Notes: generated from the sequence alone by a model not told the origin. DNA of 28,096 nucleotides from Thermodesulfobacteriota bacterium (GCA_028278625.1 JANQDY010000203.1:1-28096); one strand, 5' to 3'; positions 16,031-24,231 are shown, numbered from the stretch's first letter. Translations and numbers: made by a program.

Positions 16031-17653
16031 TTAATCCGAGCTGATCCTGAAATCATTCTTGCCCGCCCTTTTGGCGTGGTACATGGCGTCATCGGCATTC
16101 TTCAGCAGCGTGTCCATGTCGGTACCATGTTCCGGAAACAGACTGATGCCGATGCTGGCACCAATCCGGGCCCTTTTGTTTTCAATGACGAATGGCTGCG
16201 AAAGGGCTTTTATGATTTTTCTGGCCACGGTCTTGGCATCATCCTCCGATGTGATGGTGCTCAGTATGACCGTGAACTCATCTCCGCCCATGCGGGCCAC
16301 CGTATCCGCATCTCTGATACAATCATGGAGACGGTGGGCCGTCTGGATGAGGAGTTCATCCCCGGCGTCGTGTCCCATTGTATCGTTTACGGATTTGAAA
16401 CCGTCCAGATCGATGAACAGCAGTGCGAACTTCCGCTGATACCGTTCCGATTGCTTCAGGTTCTGATCCAGCCGGTCGAGGAAAAGAGCGCGGTTGGGGA
16501 GATCGGTCAACTTGTCAAAGTTGGCGGAATGATAAAGGGCCATCTGATAAGATTTTCGTCTCACCATGTCCCGGGCAATCATCCACGAAGCGATGCCGAC
16601 CAGGGAAAGGAGGGTCGAAACCAATAACAGGAGCTTCTGCTGAAGCCGATTTGTGTTCGCTCTCAGGGTCTCCATGGGGACATGGGAAATCACTTTCCAG
16701 AAGTAGGCATCGCCTTTAAAGCGCTCGTTGCTGCTGCCAAAAGGATCGGCCGATCCGGAACTGCTCCTTACTTCCGCCAGTACCGGATAGACGGTTGCCG
16801 AAGTGAAGAGACCGTTTCGGTTTTCAATCTGGGCCTCCTGTGATGAAAGAATCCGTTTCCAGGCGTCGGGGAAATCCATGGAGAATCTTCGATGTCTTTT
16901 GTCCTTGAACATAAAACCCCATTCATCCTCCGCATTGGGGCTGGAAAGCCAGTAACCGTCCGAATTGACCAGCATGAATTTTCCGGGAGACATTTCAGCG
17001 CTTTCCTTTAAGGAATGGAGCAGCCTGTTTCCCAGATAGTTGAGCACCAAGGCTCCCCGCTTTCGATTCTCACGGTCAAAAACAGGCATGCCCAATCGAA
17101 TCATCGGTTTAAAGGGTCTTTCGATCCTGCCACGTTCAATGTTTAGATCAAAGGGAGAGATGAAAATCTGGTCTTGTGCCAATGCCATGGTGTCTTTGAA
17201 ATAGTATCGGTCCCCTTTGTTCTGTAAACCGTCTTCGGGGACAATAAGGGGTTTGCCGCCGTTGAAATTCACCCTGACGCTTTCCTTTCCCGTCTCATCG
17301 ATAAAGCGGATTTGATCATATTTCCGCTTCTGACGGCTCAGTTCCCGATACTCTATTGCAAGCAATTCCCTGTATCTTGACACCGCATTTTCCCGGCTCA
17401 ACATCTGGAGAAGTTCGTTTTGAAGCGCCAGGAACCTGATGTCGGAAATGATTTCCGCAAGACTGTTTTGTATCAACGCCATTTCCAGCCTTACATTCAC
17501 ACGCTCTTCCAGTTTTAACCGTTCAAGATAATCCCATTTTTCATTGTAATAGAACCCGGTGACAGCTCCGATCACCACGGCAGCCGTAATCAGAAAGATG
17601 GTCAGAAAATATCGAAATATTAAAAAGCGTTCCCGCGGGTTTTGGTTGGCCAT
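16031..17653 (-). CDS. Diguanylate cyclase with periplasmic sensor domain
   Basis: A protein of 540 residues from the ATG at 17653. Transmembrane helix 1 is at ~11-35. A ~300-residue periplasmic double-Cache-like sensor (IRFIDETGKESVRVNF, FISPFDLN, KFMLVNSDGYWL) follows, then helix 2 at ~338-360 and a C-terminal GGDEF domain. The catalytic motif GGDEF is at ~456-460, and an inhibitory I-site RDAD lies five residues before it, as in feedback-regulated enzymes. LTDLPNRALFLDRL is the standard domain start. It makes c-di-GMP in response to an extracytoplasmic small molecule. The start is chosen for AGGA about 8 bases upstream; longer TTG and ATG options lack an SD. The neighbouring cyclase carries a PilZ-like domain, so the two may share signalling. 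Confidence 0.9.
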   Translation of the reverse strand: MANQNPRERFLIFRYFLTIFLITAAVVIGAVTGFYYNEKWDYLERLKLEERVNVRLEMALIQNSLAEIISDIRFLALQNELLQMLSRENAVSRYRELLAIEYRELSRQKRKYDQIRFIDETGKESVRVNFNGGKPLIVPEDGLQNKGDRYYFKDTMALAQDQIFISPFDLNIERGRIERPFKPMIRLGMPVFDRENRKRGALVLNYLGNRLLHSLKESAEMSPGKFMLVNSDGYWLSSPNAEDEWGFMFKDKRHRRFSMDFPDAWKRILSSQEAQIENRNGLFTSATVYPVLAEVRSSSGSADPFGSSNERFKGDAYFWKVISHVPMETLRANTNRLQQKLLLLVSTLLSLVGIASWMIARDMVRRKSYQMALYHSANFDKLTDLPNRALFLDRLDQNLKQSERYQRKFALLFIDLDGFKSVNDTMGHDAGDELLIQTAHRLHDCIRDADTVARMGGDEFTVILSTITSEDDAKTVARKIIKALSQPFVIENKRARIGASIGISLFPEHGTDMDTLLKNADDAMYHAKRAGKNDFRISSD

Positions 17654-17778
17654 GGCAGATCCTGAAAAGATTAAGTACATCAAGAACCATTTGCGTTCAT
17701 TATAGCGGAACAATCGGCATATTTCGAGGTTTTCATTCAGCCCGCTGGAAAATGAAATGCGAAAAGGGCTAAAAGCGC

Positions 17779-17808
17779 TTGACGCCTCAAATGGGAAGGG
17801 AATACATT
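17779..17808 (+). promoter_or_regulatory. Possible sigma-70-type promoter for the MFS gene
   Basis: TTGACG as a -35 box and TACATT as a -10 box, 18 bases apart, lie about 75 bases before the MFS start. The -35 is a good match and the -10 is weak. It is in the right place between divergent genes. Confidence 0.35.
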
Positions 17809-17860
17809 CTTCGGGCGGCAGGTCTAACGAACCGCCTTAGAGGAGACGCTTCGAGGAACA

Positions 17861-17877
17861 CCTTTTGTAACAAAAGG
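17861..17877 (+). promoter_or_regulatory. Palindrome covering the SD of the MFS gene
   Basis: CCTTTTG, loop TAA, CAAAAGG: a 7-bp stem in RNA, or a near-perfect DNA palindrome. The right arm contains the AAAGG that serves as SD for the ATG at 17882. It could hide the ribosome-binding site or bind a repressor. Confidence 0.4.
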
Positions 17878-17881
17878 AAGA

Positions 17882-19147
17882 ATGAGCAACCTTTTGACCT
17901 TGAAGATGGAATTGCACCAAATGATGTTTTCAACCACGGCAAAATGGCGGTCCCTCCTTCTTCTGGTGGTGGCGGAGATTCTCATTTTCGGTCTGTGGTT
18001 TTCAGCTTCTGCCATACTCCCTCAACTGACGGAAGAATGGGGGCTCACAGGTGCGGCCCAATCGTGGATGACCATGAGCGTTCAGATTGGGTTTGTGACC
18101 GGTGCCTTTGTCATCGCCCTTCTGAATCTGGCTGACCGCATTGCGCCGAGATATCTAATAGGGGTCTGCGCGCTGGGCGCCGTGGCGGCCAACGGCTGCA
18201 TTTCGCTCCTTGATTATTCTCCCATACCTGTTTTTCTTTTGCGGTTTTTGACCGGCATGGGGCTTGCGGGAACCTATCCGCCGGGAATGAAGCTCGCCGC
18301 CACATGGTGTAAAGAAGACCGTGGCTTGGGTATCGGGCTGCTGGTGGGGGGGATTGTGTTCGGGAAATCCATACCCCATCTGATCAATGCGCTGCCCCTC
18401 TTGGGGGGCGACGGTATGCCGCCCTGGCAGACGGTGCTCCTGGTGACCTCGGTGCTGGCGGCGATCGGCGCGATTGTGGTGGGAGCGGGCGTGCGGGAGG
18501 GGCCTTACCTGACCGGCGTTGCCCCCTTCAACTGGCGTTTTGCGTGGAAGGTGTTGAGCGACAAACCCACGCGGCTGGCAAATTTCGGATATTTCGGGCA
18601 TATGTGGGAGCTCTACGGAATGTGGACATGGGTTCCCATCTTTTTGATTATCAGTTACGGATCCGCCGGGGGGAGCATCCTGTCGGCGCGGCTGGCGGGA
18701 TTCGCGGTGATTGCGGTGGGGGCGGTGGGCAGTTTTGCCGGAGGGCTTCTGGCGGACCGCTTCGGGCGTTCAAGGGTGACGGTGGCAAGCCTCGTCGTCT
18801 CCGGCATTTGCACCATGTGCGCCGGGTTCCTTTTTCAAGCCCCAGGGCTTCTGACGGTTCTCTGCCTGATTTGGGGCGTCACCGTGGTCTCTGACAGCGC
18901 ACAATTCAGCGCCGCGGTGAGTGAACTCACTGATCCCCGTTACGTGGGTACGGCGCTCACGGTTCAAACGACCATCGGTTTTCTCCTGACGCTGATCTCC
19001 ATTCGGATCATACCTCCCATGGTGGAGATTATCGGTTGGGGGTGGGTCTTCATGGTGCTGGCGCCCGGACCCGCCTTTGGAATATGGAGCATGATAAAAC
19101 TGCGGCGAATGCCCGAGGCGGCACGCATGGCATCGGGAAACCGGTGA
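17882..19147 (+). CDS. MFS transporter
   Basis: A major facilitator protein of 421 residues with about 12 membrane helices. FGLWFSASAILPQLTEEWGL opens helix 1, ADRIAPRYLIG is the loop 2-3 motif A, LRFLTGMGLAGTYPPGMKL is helix 4-5, and GGLLADRFGRSRV is the second motif A between helices 8 and 9. The substrate is unknown; relatives are usually annotated only as MFS transporters, some near cyanate/nitrate groups. The start has AAAGGAAG close to the ATG; ATGs at codons 9 and 15 are alternatives. It precedes the sigma-54 activator by 86 bases on the same strand and may be co-transcribed with it. Confidence 0.85.
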   Translation: MSNLLTLKMELHQMMFSTTAKWRSLLLLVVAEILIFGLWFSASAILPQLTEEWGLTGAAQSWMTMSVQIGFVTGAFVIALLNLADRIAPRYLIGVCALGAVAANGCISLLDYSPIPVFLLRFLTGMGLAGTYPPGMKLAATWCKEDRGLGIGLLVGGIVFGKSIPHLINALPLLGGDGMPPWQTVLLVTSVLAAIGAIVVGAGVREGPYLTGVAPFNWRFAWKVLSDKPTRLANFGYFGHMWELYGMWTWVPIFLIISYGSAGGSILSARLAGFAVIAVGAVGSFAGGLLADRFGRSRVTVASLVVSGICTMCAGFLFQAPGLLTVLCLIWGVTVVSDSAQFSAAVSELTDPRYVGTALTVQTTIGFLLTLISIRIIPPMVEIIGWGWVFMVLAPGPAFGIWSMIKLRRMPEAARMASGNR

Positions 19148-19233
19148 ATGGTATTGAGTGGCACAATGGATCGACGAATGGTAGCATTACGGAAGATTGA
19201 TAACGCTTGTTCTGAGGAGAGAGGAGTTACGGT

Positions 19234-21003
19234 TTGTCATTGAAGCCGTTTGAATCCCCAAACGATTTAAGAGAGATGCTCGATGCCGTGCACAACGGCG
19301 TGGTCATTATCGATAGAGACGGCGTCATCGTGGAATACAACCGGGCCGCCGGCAACATGCTTGCCCGGGATCCCGAAAACATGGTGGGGCTGCACATGAA
19401 AGAAGTCTCCCCTGAGGCATGGAATGATGTGCAGCGCATTTTGGAGACCGGTGAGTCTCAGATCGGAAAGAAAATAACCATTGACAACTTTACCATCATT
19501 GCCAATCGGACCCCAATTGTTCAGGATCGGGAAGTGGTAGGGGTCATGAGTGTCTTTCAGGACATATCGGATTATGAGAGAATTGCCGGTCAACTGGAAT
19601 CCCACAAACGGGTCAATGAAGAGCTCCACGCCATTATCAACTCTTCCTTTGACGGACTCTGGATCTGCGACGGTGACGGCAAGGTGGTTAACGTGAACAG
19701 TGCTTCCGAAAAAATCAATAACATCCGGGCTCAGGACGTCATCGGCCAATCCATGGACAGCCTGATTCAAAGCGGCATCATAGACCGTTCCGTAAGCCTT
19801 GAGGTTCTGAAAAAGAGAACCGGTGTTACAATGATTCAGAACCTCAAAAATGGCAGACAGATATTGGTGACCGGAAATCCCGTTCGGGACGAGCAGGGCA
19901 GAATCTATCTGGTGGTGGTTAACGAAAGAGATATCACCAATCTGAACCGTCTGCGAAATGAGCTGGATGAGAGCCGGGCCCTGGCGTTGAGCTATCGTTC
20001 GGAATTGTCGCTCAAAACCGAACAGGAAAAACTTTTGAGCGGCACTGTCTTCAGAAGCGATGTCATGGCCCGTGTCTTTGACCGGGCTTTAAAAGTCTCT
20101 CAGGTGGATTCTACGGTTCTCATCCAGGGCGAATCCGGCGTGGGAAAAGGATTCATGGCCGGTTTTATTCACAATGCATCGCCAAGGCGCGAAGGCCCCT
20201 TTATTCGTGTGGATTGCGGAAGCATTCCAGAATCGCTCATTGAATCGGAGCTCTTCGGGTATGAAAAAGGGTCATTTACAGGGGCCTTACCCAGTGGCAA
20301 GAGCGGACAATTTGAGCTGGCCGAAGGTGGAACACTCTTTCTGGACGAAATAGGCGATCTTCCCCCCAATGTACAGGTAAAGCTCCTCCGGTTTCTGGAA
20401 GAAAATGAGATCGTAAGGATCGGAAGCCGTTGGCCCAAAACCATTAACACGCGCGTCATCGCGGCCACCAATCAGGATTTGGAGAAAATGGTTGTAGAGG
20501 GAGGGTTTCGAAAGGATTTGTTTTTTCGTCTAAACGTGGTGCCCATTAACATCCCTTCCCTGAAAGAGAGAATCGATGACATTCCCGTTTTTGTATATCA
20601 CTTTTTGAGCCGGCTCAATGACAAATACAAGATGAGCAAATTCCTTTCGCGCCAAGCCATGGACTGTCTCTGCAATTATTCTTTCCCTGGAAATATCCGC
20701 GAGCTATCGAATCTGATTGAACAACTGGTCGTTCTGACCCAAGGAAACCGTATTCATATGGATGATCTGCCGGGCCGTCTGCACACCAAAGAAAGGCCTT
20801 TTACCCAAGCCTCTCAAATCAAAGAGTGGAACCTCAATCAAGCAGTTCAACGGATTGAAAAATCGTTGATCGCCCAAGCCTTGAAGAAATGCGGCAGTCA
20901 GCGAAAAGCGGCCAAGCTTCTGGGTGTCAATCAGTCCACCCTTGCTCGAAAAGCGAGTCGATACGGCATCAATCGCGATGCAATATTGCATATCGATGCA
21001 TAA
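19234..21003 (+). CDS. PAS-domain sigma-54-dependent transcriptional activator
   Basis: A bacterial enhancer-binding protein of 589 residues. Two PAS domains (~12-115 and ~130-240) replace a receiver domain, so it senses a ligand or redox state directly. The AAA+ domain (~270-500) has Walker A GESGVGKG at 299-306, the sigma-54 contact loop as GSFTGA at 346-351 (usual GAFTGA), Walker B LFLDEIGD at 368-375 and the arginine-finger region FRKDLFFRL near 425-433. A Fis/TyrR-type HTH, SQRKAAKLLGVNQSTLARKA, lies at 555-574. The start is TTG with AGGAG six bases upstream, which fixes it. It sits directly before a sigma-54 promoter and the transport/lactamase-like operon, its likely target. Confidence 0.93.
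   Translation: MSLKPFESPNDLREMLDAVHNGVVIIDRDGVIVEYNRAAGNMLARDPENMVGLHMKEVSPEAWNDVQRILETGESQIGKKITIDNFTIIANRTPIVQDREVVGVMSVFQDISDYERIAGQLESHKRVNEELHAIINSSFDGLWICDGDGKVVNVNSASEKINNIRAQDVIGQSMDSLIQSGIIDRSVSLEVLKKRTGVTMIQNLKNGRQILVTGNPVRDEQGRIYLVVVNERDITNLNRLRNELDESRALALSYRSELSLKTEQEKLLSGTVFRSDVMARVFDRALKVSQVDSTVLIQGESGVGKGFMAGFIHNASPRREGPFIRVDCGSIPESLIESELFGYEKGSFTGALPSGKSGQFELAEGGTLFLDEIGDLPPNVQVKLLRFLEENEIVRIGSRWPKTINTRVIAATNQDLEKMVVEGGFRKDLFFRLNVVPINIPSLKERIDDIPVFVYHFLSRLNDKYKMSKFLSRQAMDCLCNYSFPGNIRELSNLIEQLVVLTQGNRIHMDDLPGRLHTKERPFTQASQIKEWNLNQAVQRIEKSLIAQALKKCGSQRKAAKLLGVNQSTLARKASRYGINRDAILHIDA
20979..20990. promoter_or_regulatory. Palindrome TGCAATATTGCA, possible activator binding site
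   Basis: A perfect 12-bp palindrome inside the last codons of the activator gene, about 175 bases before the -24 box at 21165. That is a normal distance for an enhancer site. A second TGCAT-ATGCA palindrome lies just after it inside the terminator. Binding by the adjacent activator is inferred. Confidence 0.35.
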
Positions 21004-21017
21004 ATGCATCGATTTTT
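20992..21017 (+). terminator. Intrinsic terminator of the activator gene, overlapping its stop codon
   Basis: The arms ATCGATGCAT and ATGCATCGAT flank AA and are followed by TTTT. The TAA stop is in the left arm and loop. In RNA the innermost pairs open to give a normal loop. It separates the activator transcript from the operon downstream, and its arms also form a TGCA-rich palindrome that could double as a protein site. Confidence 0.6.
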
Positions 21018-21164
21018 CCGCCTTTTGTGGGACTGATAATCCTTCATTATTGTGGCTACATTTTTGTCGTTTAGGGAGGTCCGTGTCACAATTTCGCAAT
21101 ATATCTGCCTCCAGCCCGTTTCTTCCTCACCCATTCTAAATAATTCCAAATCCTTTTTTCATAA

Positions 21165-21180
21165 CGGTACGGAAATTGCT
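21165..21180 (+). promoter_or_regulatory. Sigma-54 (-24/-12) promoter of the operon
   Basis: CGGTACGGAAATTGCT has GG-N10-GC spacing, the AC of the -24 box, the purine after it and a full TTGCT -12 box. Only two consensus positions differ. It lies between the sigma-54 activator gene and the first gene of the operon, giving a start near 21190 and a leader of about 50 bases. Position and quality support each other. Confidence 0.62.
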
Positions 21181-21240
21181 CAAGCAGGAAGGGCAAAAAG
21201 AGATCTGTTCTTGTGAACCGCAATTAAGGAACCTTGCGTC

Positions 21241-21591
21241 ATGGTGAACGAACCTCAGTCCCAAAGCGATGGAGGATCATTTGATCGTCTTTCGGAGAAG
21301 TTGGTGGCTCATCCCTCCAAATCTCAGATACTGGTTGAGGTGGCGTCGCAGGGAAACACTCTTGAAAGGGCCCTCCATATCCTTGAGAAAGTAGACATGA
21401 AACCGATTCATCAGGAACATATCAAAAGGGGCGGTCCCGAGTGTGTCCTGATGCTTCTTCCCAGCGAAGATATGAAGGAGGCCGTGTTAAAGCTGACGGA
21501 AGCGGGGTTCACCAAAGTCAAGGGGATTAACGCGGAATCCCATTATCCGGGAAAAGGATCAGGATTCAGGATCTCTCCCTCTGAGATGTGA
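21241..21591 (+). CDS. Small protein of unknown function, possible ACT-like domain
   Basis: A protein of 116 residues, not recognised. The N-terminal 25 residues are polar and probably loose. The rest alternates strand and helix: ILVEVASQG, LERALHILEKVDM, CVLMLLPSEDMKEAVLKLTEAGFTKV. This looks like a beta-alpha-beta ACT-type or PII-like ligand-binding unit, but no diagnostic motif is present. There is no signal peptide or membrane helix, so it is cytoplasmic. It is the first gene after the sigma-54 promoter, followed 53 bases on by the aminotransferase. A regulatory or substrate-sensing role would fit but is inferred. The SD is AAGGAA about 9 bases before the ATG. Confidence 0.7.
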   Translation: MVNEPQSQSDGGSFDRLSEKLVAHPSKSQILVEVASQGNTLERALHILEKVDMKPIHQEHIKRGGPECVLMLLPSEDMKEAVLKLTEAGFTKVKGINAESHYPGKGSGFRISPSEM

Positions 21592-21644
21592 GGCGGGGCC
21601 AGAGCAATTTCAAAAGTCCTAATTTAATGATCAAGGAGTTTTAG

Positions 21645-22952
21645 ATGGAAACTAAAGACAATCAGCAGTTGATGGCATTGAGGACCGAGCATGTACCAAA
21701 GGGTCCCTTTAATGTAACGCCCATCTTTGTAAAGCGCGCGAAAGGGGCCATTATCGAAGATGTGGAGGGAAAGACGTATATTGACTTTGCGGGAGGGATC
21801 GGAGTCGTCAACGTGGGCCACTGCAATGAAAAAGTGGTGGCGGCCATCGAGGATCAGGCCCGGCAATACCTTCACACCTGTTTTCACATCAGCATGTACG
21901 AACCGTACGTGGAACTGGCAAAACGCCTGAATGAGATTACTCCGGGTGATTTTCCAAAAAAGACCTTTTTCGTCAACAGCGGTGCCGAGGCCGCCGATAA
22001 CGCCGTAAAAGTCGCCCGATACGCCACAAAAAAACAAGGCATCATCGCCTTTGAGAACGCCTTTCACGGCCGGACTTACATGGCCATGAGCCTCACCAGC
22101 AAAGTGAAACCGTACAAGACCGGATTTGCCCCCTTCTGTCCGGAAGTGTATCGAATGCCTTTTGCCTACTGCTACCGGTGCCCCTTCGGACGAACCTATC
22201 CCTCCTGTGACATCTACTGCGCCGACATGCTGGAACACTTCTTCATCGGATATGCGGAAGCGGAGTCGGTTGCGGCGGTAATCGCCGAACCGGTTCAGGG
22301 CGAAGGAGGATTTGTGGTGCCTCCCTTGGAATATTTCAAAAGAATCAAGTCCATCTGCGAAAAGAACGGGGTTCTCTTTATAATGGATGAGATCCAGTCG
22401 GGCATGGGAAGGACCGGCAAGCTTTTTGCCTCGGAGCACTACGGTGTTGCGCCGGATATTATTCTCACGGCCAAGTCTCTGGCCGCGGGACTCCCCATCG
22501 CCGGTGTCACCGGCCGGTCGGAGATTATGGAGATGCCGCCGGTGGGAGCTCTCGGGGGTACCTTTGGGGGGAATCCGATTTCATGCCGGGCCGCACTGGC
22601 GGTCTTGGATTTGTTGAATGACGATTTCCTCAAAAAGGCCGAGCAACTGGGAGACCGGATCCAGAGCCGTTTCAAAGCTTTCCAGGAAGAATTTGATATC
22701 ATTGGAGATGTACGTGGACTGGGCGCCATGGTGGCCATGGAATTGGTGAAGGATCGAAAGACCAGGGCGCCTGCCGCTGACAAGGCCAAGGCCCTTGTGA
22801 GTCGGTGTTTCGAAAAGGGTCTGATCGTACTGGCTTGTGGAAATTACGGAAATGTGATCCGTACGCTCATGCCGCTGGTGATCGCCGAGGAGGAACTTGA
22901 GAGGGGATGTGCTGTTTTAAGGGAAGCGTTTAAGGAGATTAGCGGTGTCTGA
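21645..22952 (+). CDS. Class III aminotransferase, 4-aminobutyrate aminotransferase type
   Basis: A PLP-dependent fold-type I transaminase of 435 residues, full family length. NSGAEAADNAVKVAR (111-125) binds the cofactor phosphate, NAFHGRTYM (138-146) stacks on the ring, EPVQGEGGF (215-223) and MDEIQSGMGRTG (247-258) hold D248 that contacts the pyridine nitrogen, and K277 in LTAKSLAAGLP forms the Schiff base. It resembles GabT-type enzymes acting on omega-amino acids such as GABA. A cysteine cluster (C176, C179, C188, C192) sits in a surface insertion and could bind metal. The SD AAGGAG lies before the ATG. The operon position, with LamB-type and ABC genes, suggests it handles the amino acid released from the imported compound. 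Confidence 0.88.
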   Translation: METKDNQQLMALRTEHVPKGPFNVTPIFVKRAKGAIIEDVEGKTYIDFAGGIGVVNVGHCNEKVVAAIEDQARQYLHTCFHISMYEPYVELAKRLNEITPGDFPKKTFFVNSGAEAADNAVKVARYATKKQGIIAFENAFHGRTYMAMSLTSKVKPYKTGFAPFCPEVYRMPFAYCYRCPFGRTYPSCDIYCADMLEHFFIGYAEAESVAAVIAEPVQGEGGFVVPPLEYFKRIKSICEKNGVLFIMDEIQSGMGRTGKLFASEHYGVAPDIILTAKSLAAGLPIAGVTGRSEIMEMPPVGALGGTFGGNPISCRAALAVLDLLNDDFLKKAEQLGDRIQSRFKAFQEEFDIIGDVRGLGAMVAMELVKDRKTRAPAADKAKALVSRCFEKGLIVLACGNYGNVIRTLMPLVIAEEELERGCAVLREAFKEISGV

Positions 22953-22976
22953 GGCCATCAACGGGGTAGGTGCCGC

Positions 22977-22988
22977 TTGAACGTTCAA
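22977..22988. repeat. Palindrome TTGAACGTTCAA upstream of the binding-protein gene
   Basis: A perfect 12-bp palindrome 33 bases before the SBP start, in the 69-base gap after the aminotransferase. It might be an operator. It is too short to act as an efficient terminator and has no T-run. Confidence 0.3.
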
Positions 22989-23021
22989 CCGTTAACCTAA
23001 AAAAGAGAGGAGATTTGCATT

Positions 23022-24179
23022 ATGGAGAGGTCAGTTTTAAGAAAAGGGAAATGGACAACGGCACTGTTATTGGCGGCCGGCCTGATTTTTCTTTTGAATG
23101 CCGGCTTGTGTCTTGCCGAAGACAAGCCCTGGTGGCCGGTCAAGGTGAATGCCTACTACGGCACCTATGATGTGAAAGGAAAGAAGCCGGGGCGGCCCGC
23201 CGCAAGCCTCAAAGGTCCCAAACTGGAAGATTGGGTGCCGCCCGAAAAGGCCAACAAACCGTATGTCATCGGCGTTTCCTTTCCCCATCTGAAAGATCCT
23301 TATTGGCTGGCGGTGGATTATGGTATCATTACGGAGGCCAAACGGCTGGGAGTGGGCATACAACTGGTGGCGGCCGGCGGCTATACCGAACTGGGCAAAC
23401 AGGTAAACCAGGTGGAGAACCTTTCACAGCAGGGTGTGGACGGCATCATACTGGCCTCCATTTCCTATACCGGTCTGGACCCGGTTGTGGGGGAAATCGT
23501 GAAAAAGGGCATTCCGGTCATTGAGGTCATTAACGACATTCAGGCACCCTCCATTGTTGCCAAAGCGCTGGTCTCCTTCTACGATATGGGATTCCATGCG
23601 GGGGAATACGTGGTGGATGACGCAAAAGGGAAATCCGAGGTGAATGTGGTTTTCCTGCCGGGTCCCGCAGGATCCGGATGGGCACCGGACACCCTGGACG
23701 GATTCAAGGAAGCCATCAAGAAATTCTCGGGAAAGGTGAACATCCTGGCCGTCAAATGGGGAGATACCGGAAAAAACGTGCAGCTGAGCCTCATCGAAGA
23801 CGCACTTCAGACATTTCCCAAGATCGATTATTTGGTTGGAAACGCGGTGGCTGCCGATGCGGCGGTGGGACCCCTGTCCGAAGCGGGGCGAAAAGAGGTG
23901 AAGGTGGTTTCCACATACATCATTCCGCCTCTCTACGACAAGATCAGAAAAGGGTTGGTGGCGGCGGCCCCGTCGGATCTGACGGTAACCCAGGGCCAGA
24001 TGGCGGTTGATATGATGGTCCGCATTTTGAATGGTGAAAAACCGGGAACCGATTTTCCCTTTAGGGCCGGTCCCCTCATTCCTACCATTACCAAGGAAAA
24101 CATGGACAAATATCCCTATGAACTCCTGTTCGGTACCAAGGGATTCCGGCCGGAGTTCAAGGTGGCGCCCAAAAAATAA
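23022..24179 (+). CDS. TorT-like periplasmic substrate-binding protein of an ABC transporter
   Basis: A periplasmic binding protein of 385 residues (type I, ribose/TorT group). The signal peptide has a basic start (RSVLRKGKW), a hydrophobic core to about residue 28 and probable cleavage after CLA at 32. The mature N-terminus WWPVKVNAYYGTYD and the block VIGVSFPHLKDPYWLAVDYG, then LVAAGGYTELGKQVNQVEN, closely follow the pattern of TorT, the TMAO-sensing partner of TorS. Here the neighbours are RbsA- and RbsC-like genes, so it serves transport. The ligand is unknown; TorT-like pockets suit small nitrogenous molecules, which fits the operon. The start is clear, with AGGAG before the ATG. A strong hairpin follows its stop, probably raising its expression over the membrane parts. 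Confidence 0.88.
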   Translation: MERSVLRKGKWTTALLLAAGLIFLLNAGLCLAEDKPWWPVKVNAYYGTYDVKGKKPGRPAASLKGPKLEDWVPPEKANKPYVIGVSFPHLKDPYWLAVDYGIITEAKRLGVGIQLVAAGGYTELGKQVNQVENLSQQGVDGIILASISYTGLDPVVGEIVKKGIPVIEVINDIQAPSIVAKALVSFYDMGFHAGEYVVDDAKGKSEVNVVFLPGPAGSGWAPDTLDGFKEAIKKFSGKVNILAVKWGDTGKNVQLSLIEDALQTFPKIDYLVGNAVAADAAVGPLSEAGRKEVKVVSTYIIPPLYDKIRKGLVAAAPSDLTVTQGQMAVDMMVRILNGEKPGTDFPFRAGPLIPTITKENMDKYPYELLFGTKGFRPEFKVAPKK

Positions 24180-24202
24180 AAAGGGGCTGAACGTGTGAAC
24201 TG

Positions 24203-24231
24203 TCGATGGACCTTCAGTAGAGGTCCATCGA
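24203..24231 (+). promoter_or_regulatory. Intercistronic 11-bp hairpin between binding-protein and ATPase genes
   Basis: TCGATGGACCT and AGGTCCATCGA pair perfectly around a 7-base loop. No strong T-run follows, so it is more like an mRNA-stabilising or partly terminating element than a full terminator. It would keep binding-protein mRNA in excess, as in other ABC operons. Confidence 0.6.

Noticed and set aside
19154..19175. TGGCAC near 19159 as a sigma-54 promoter
   Set aside because: The -24 half is present but there is no GC/TTGC at the right spacing downstream.
21624..22439. 271-codon minus-strand ORF
   Set aside because: It is a mirror of the aminotransferase gene, with no domain pattern and no SD.
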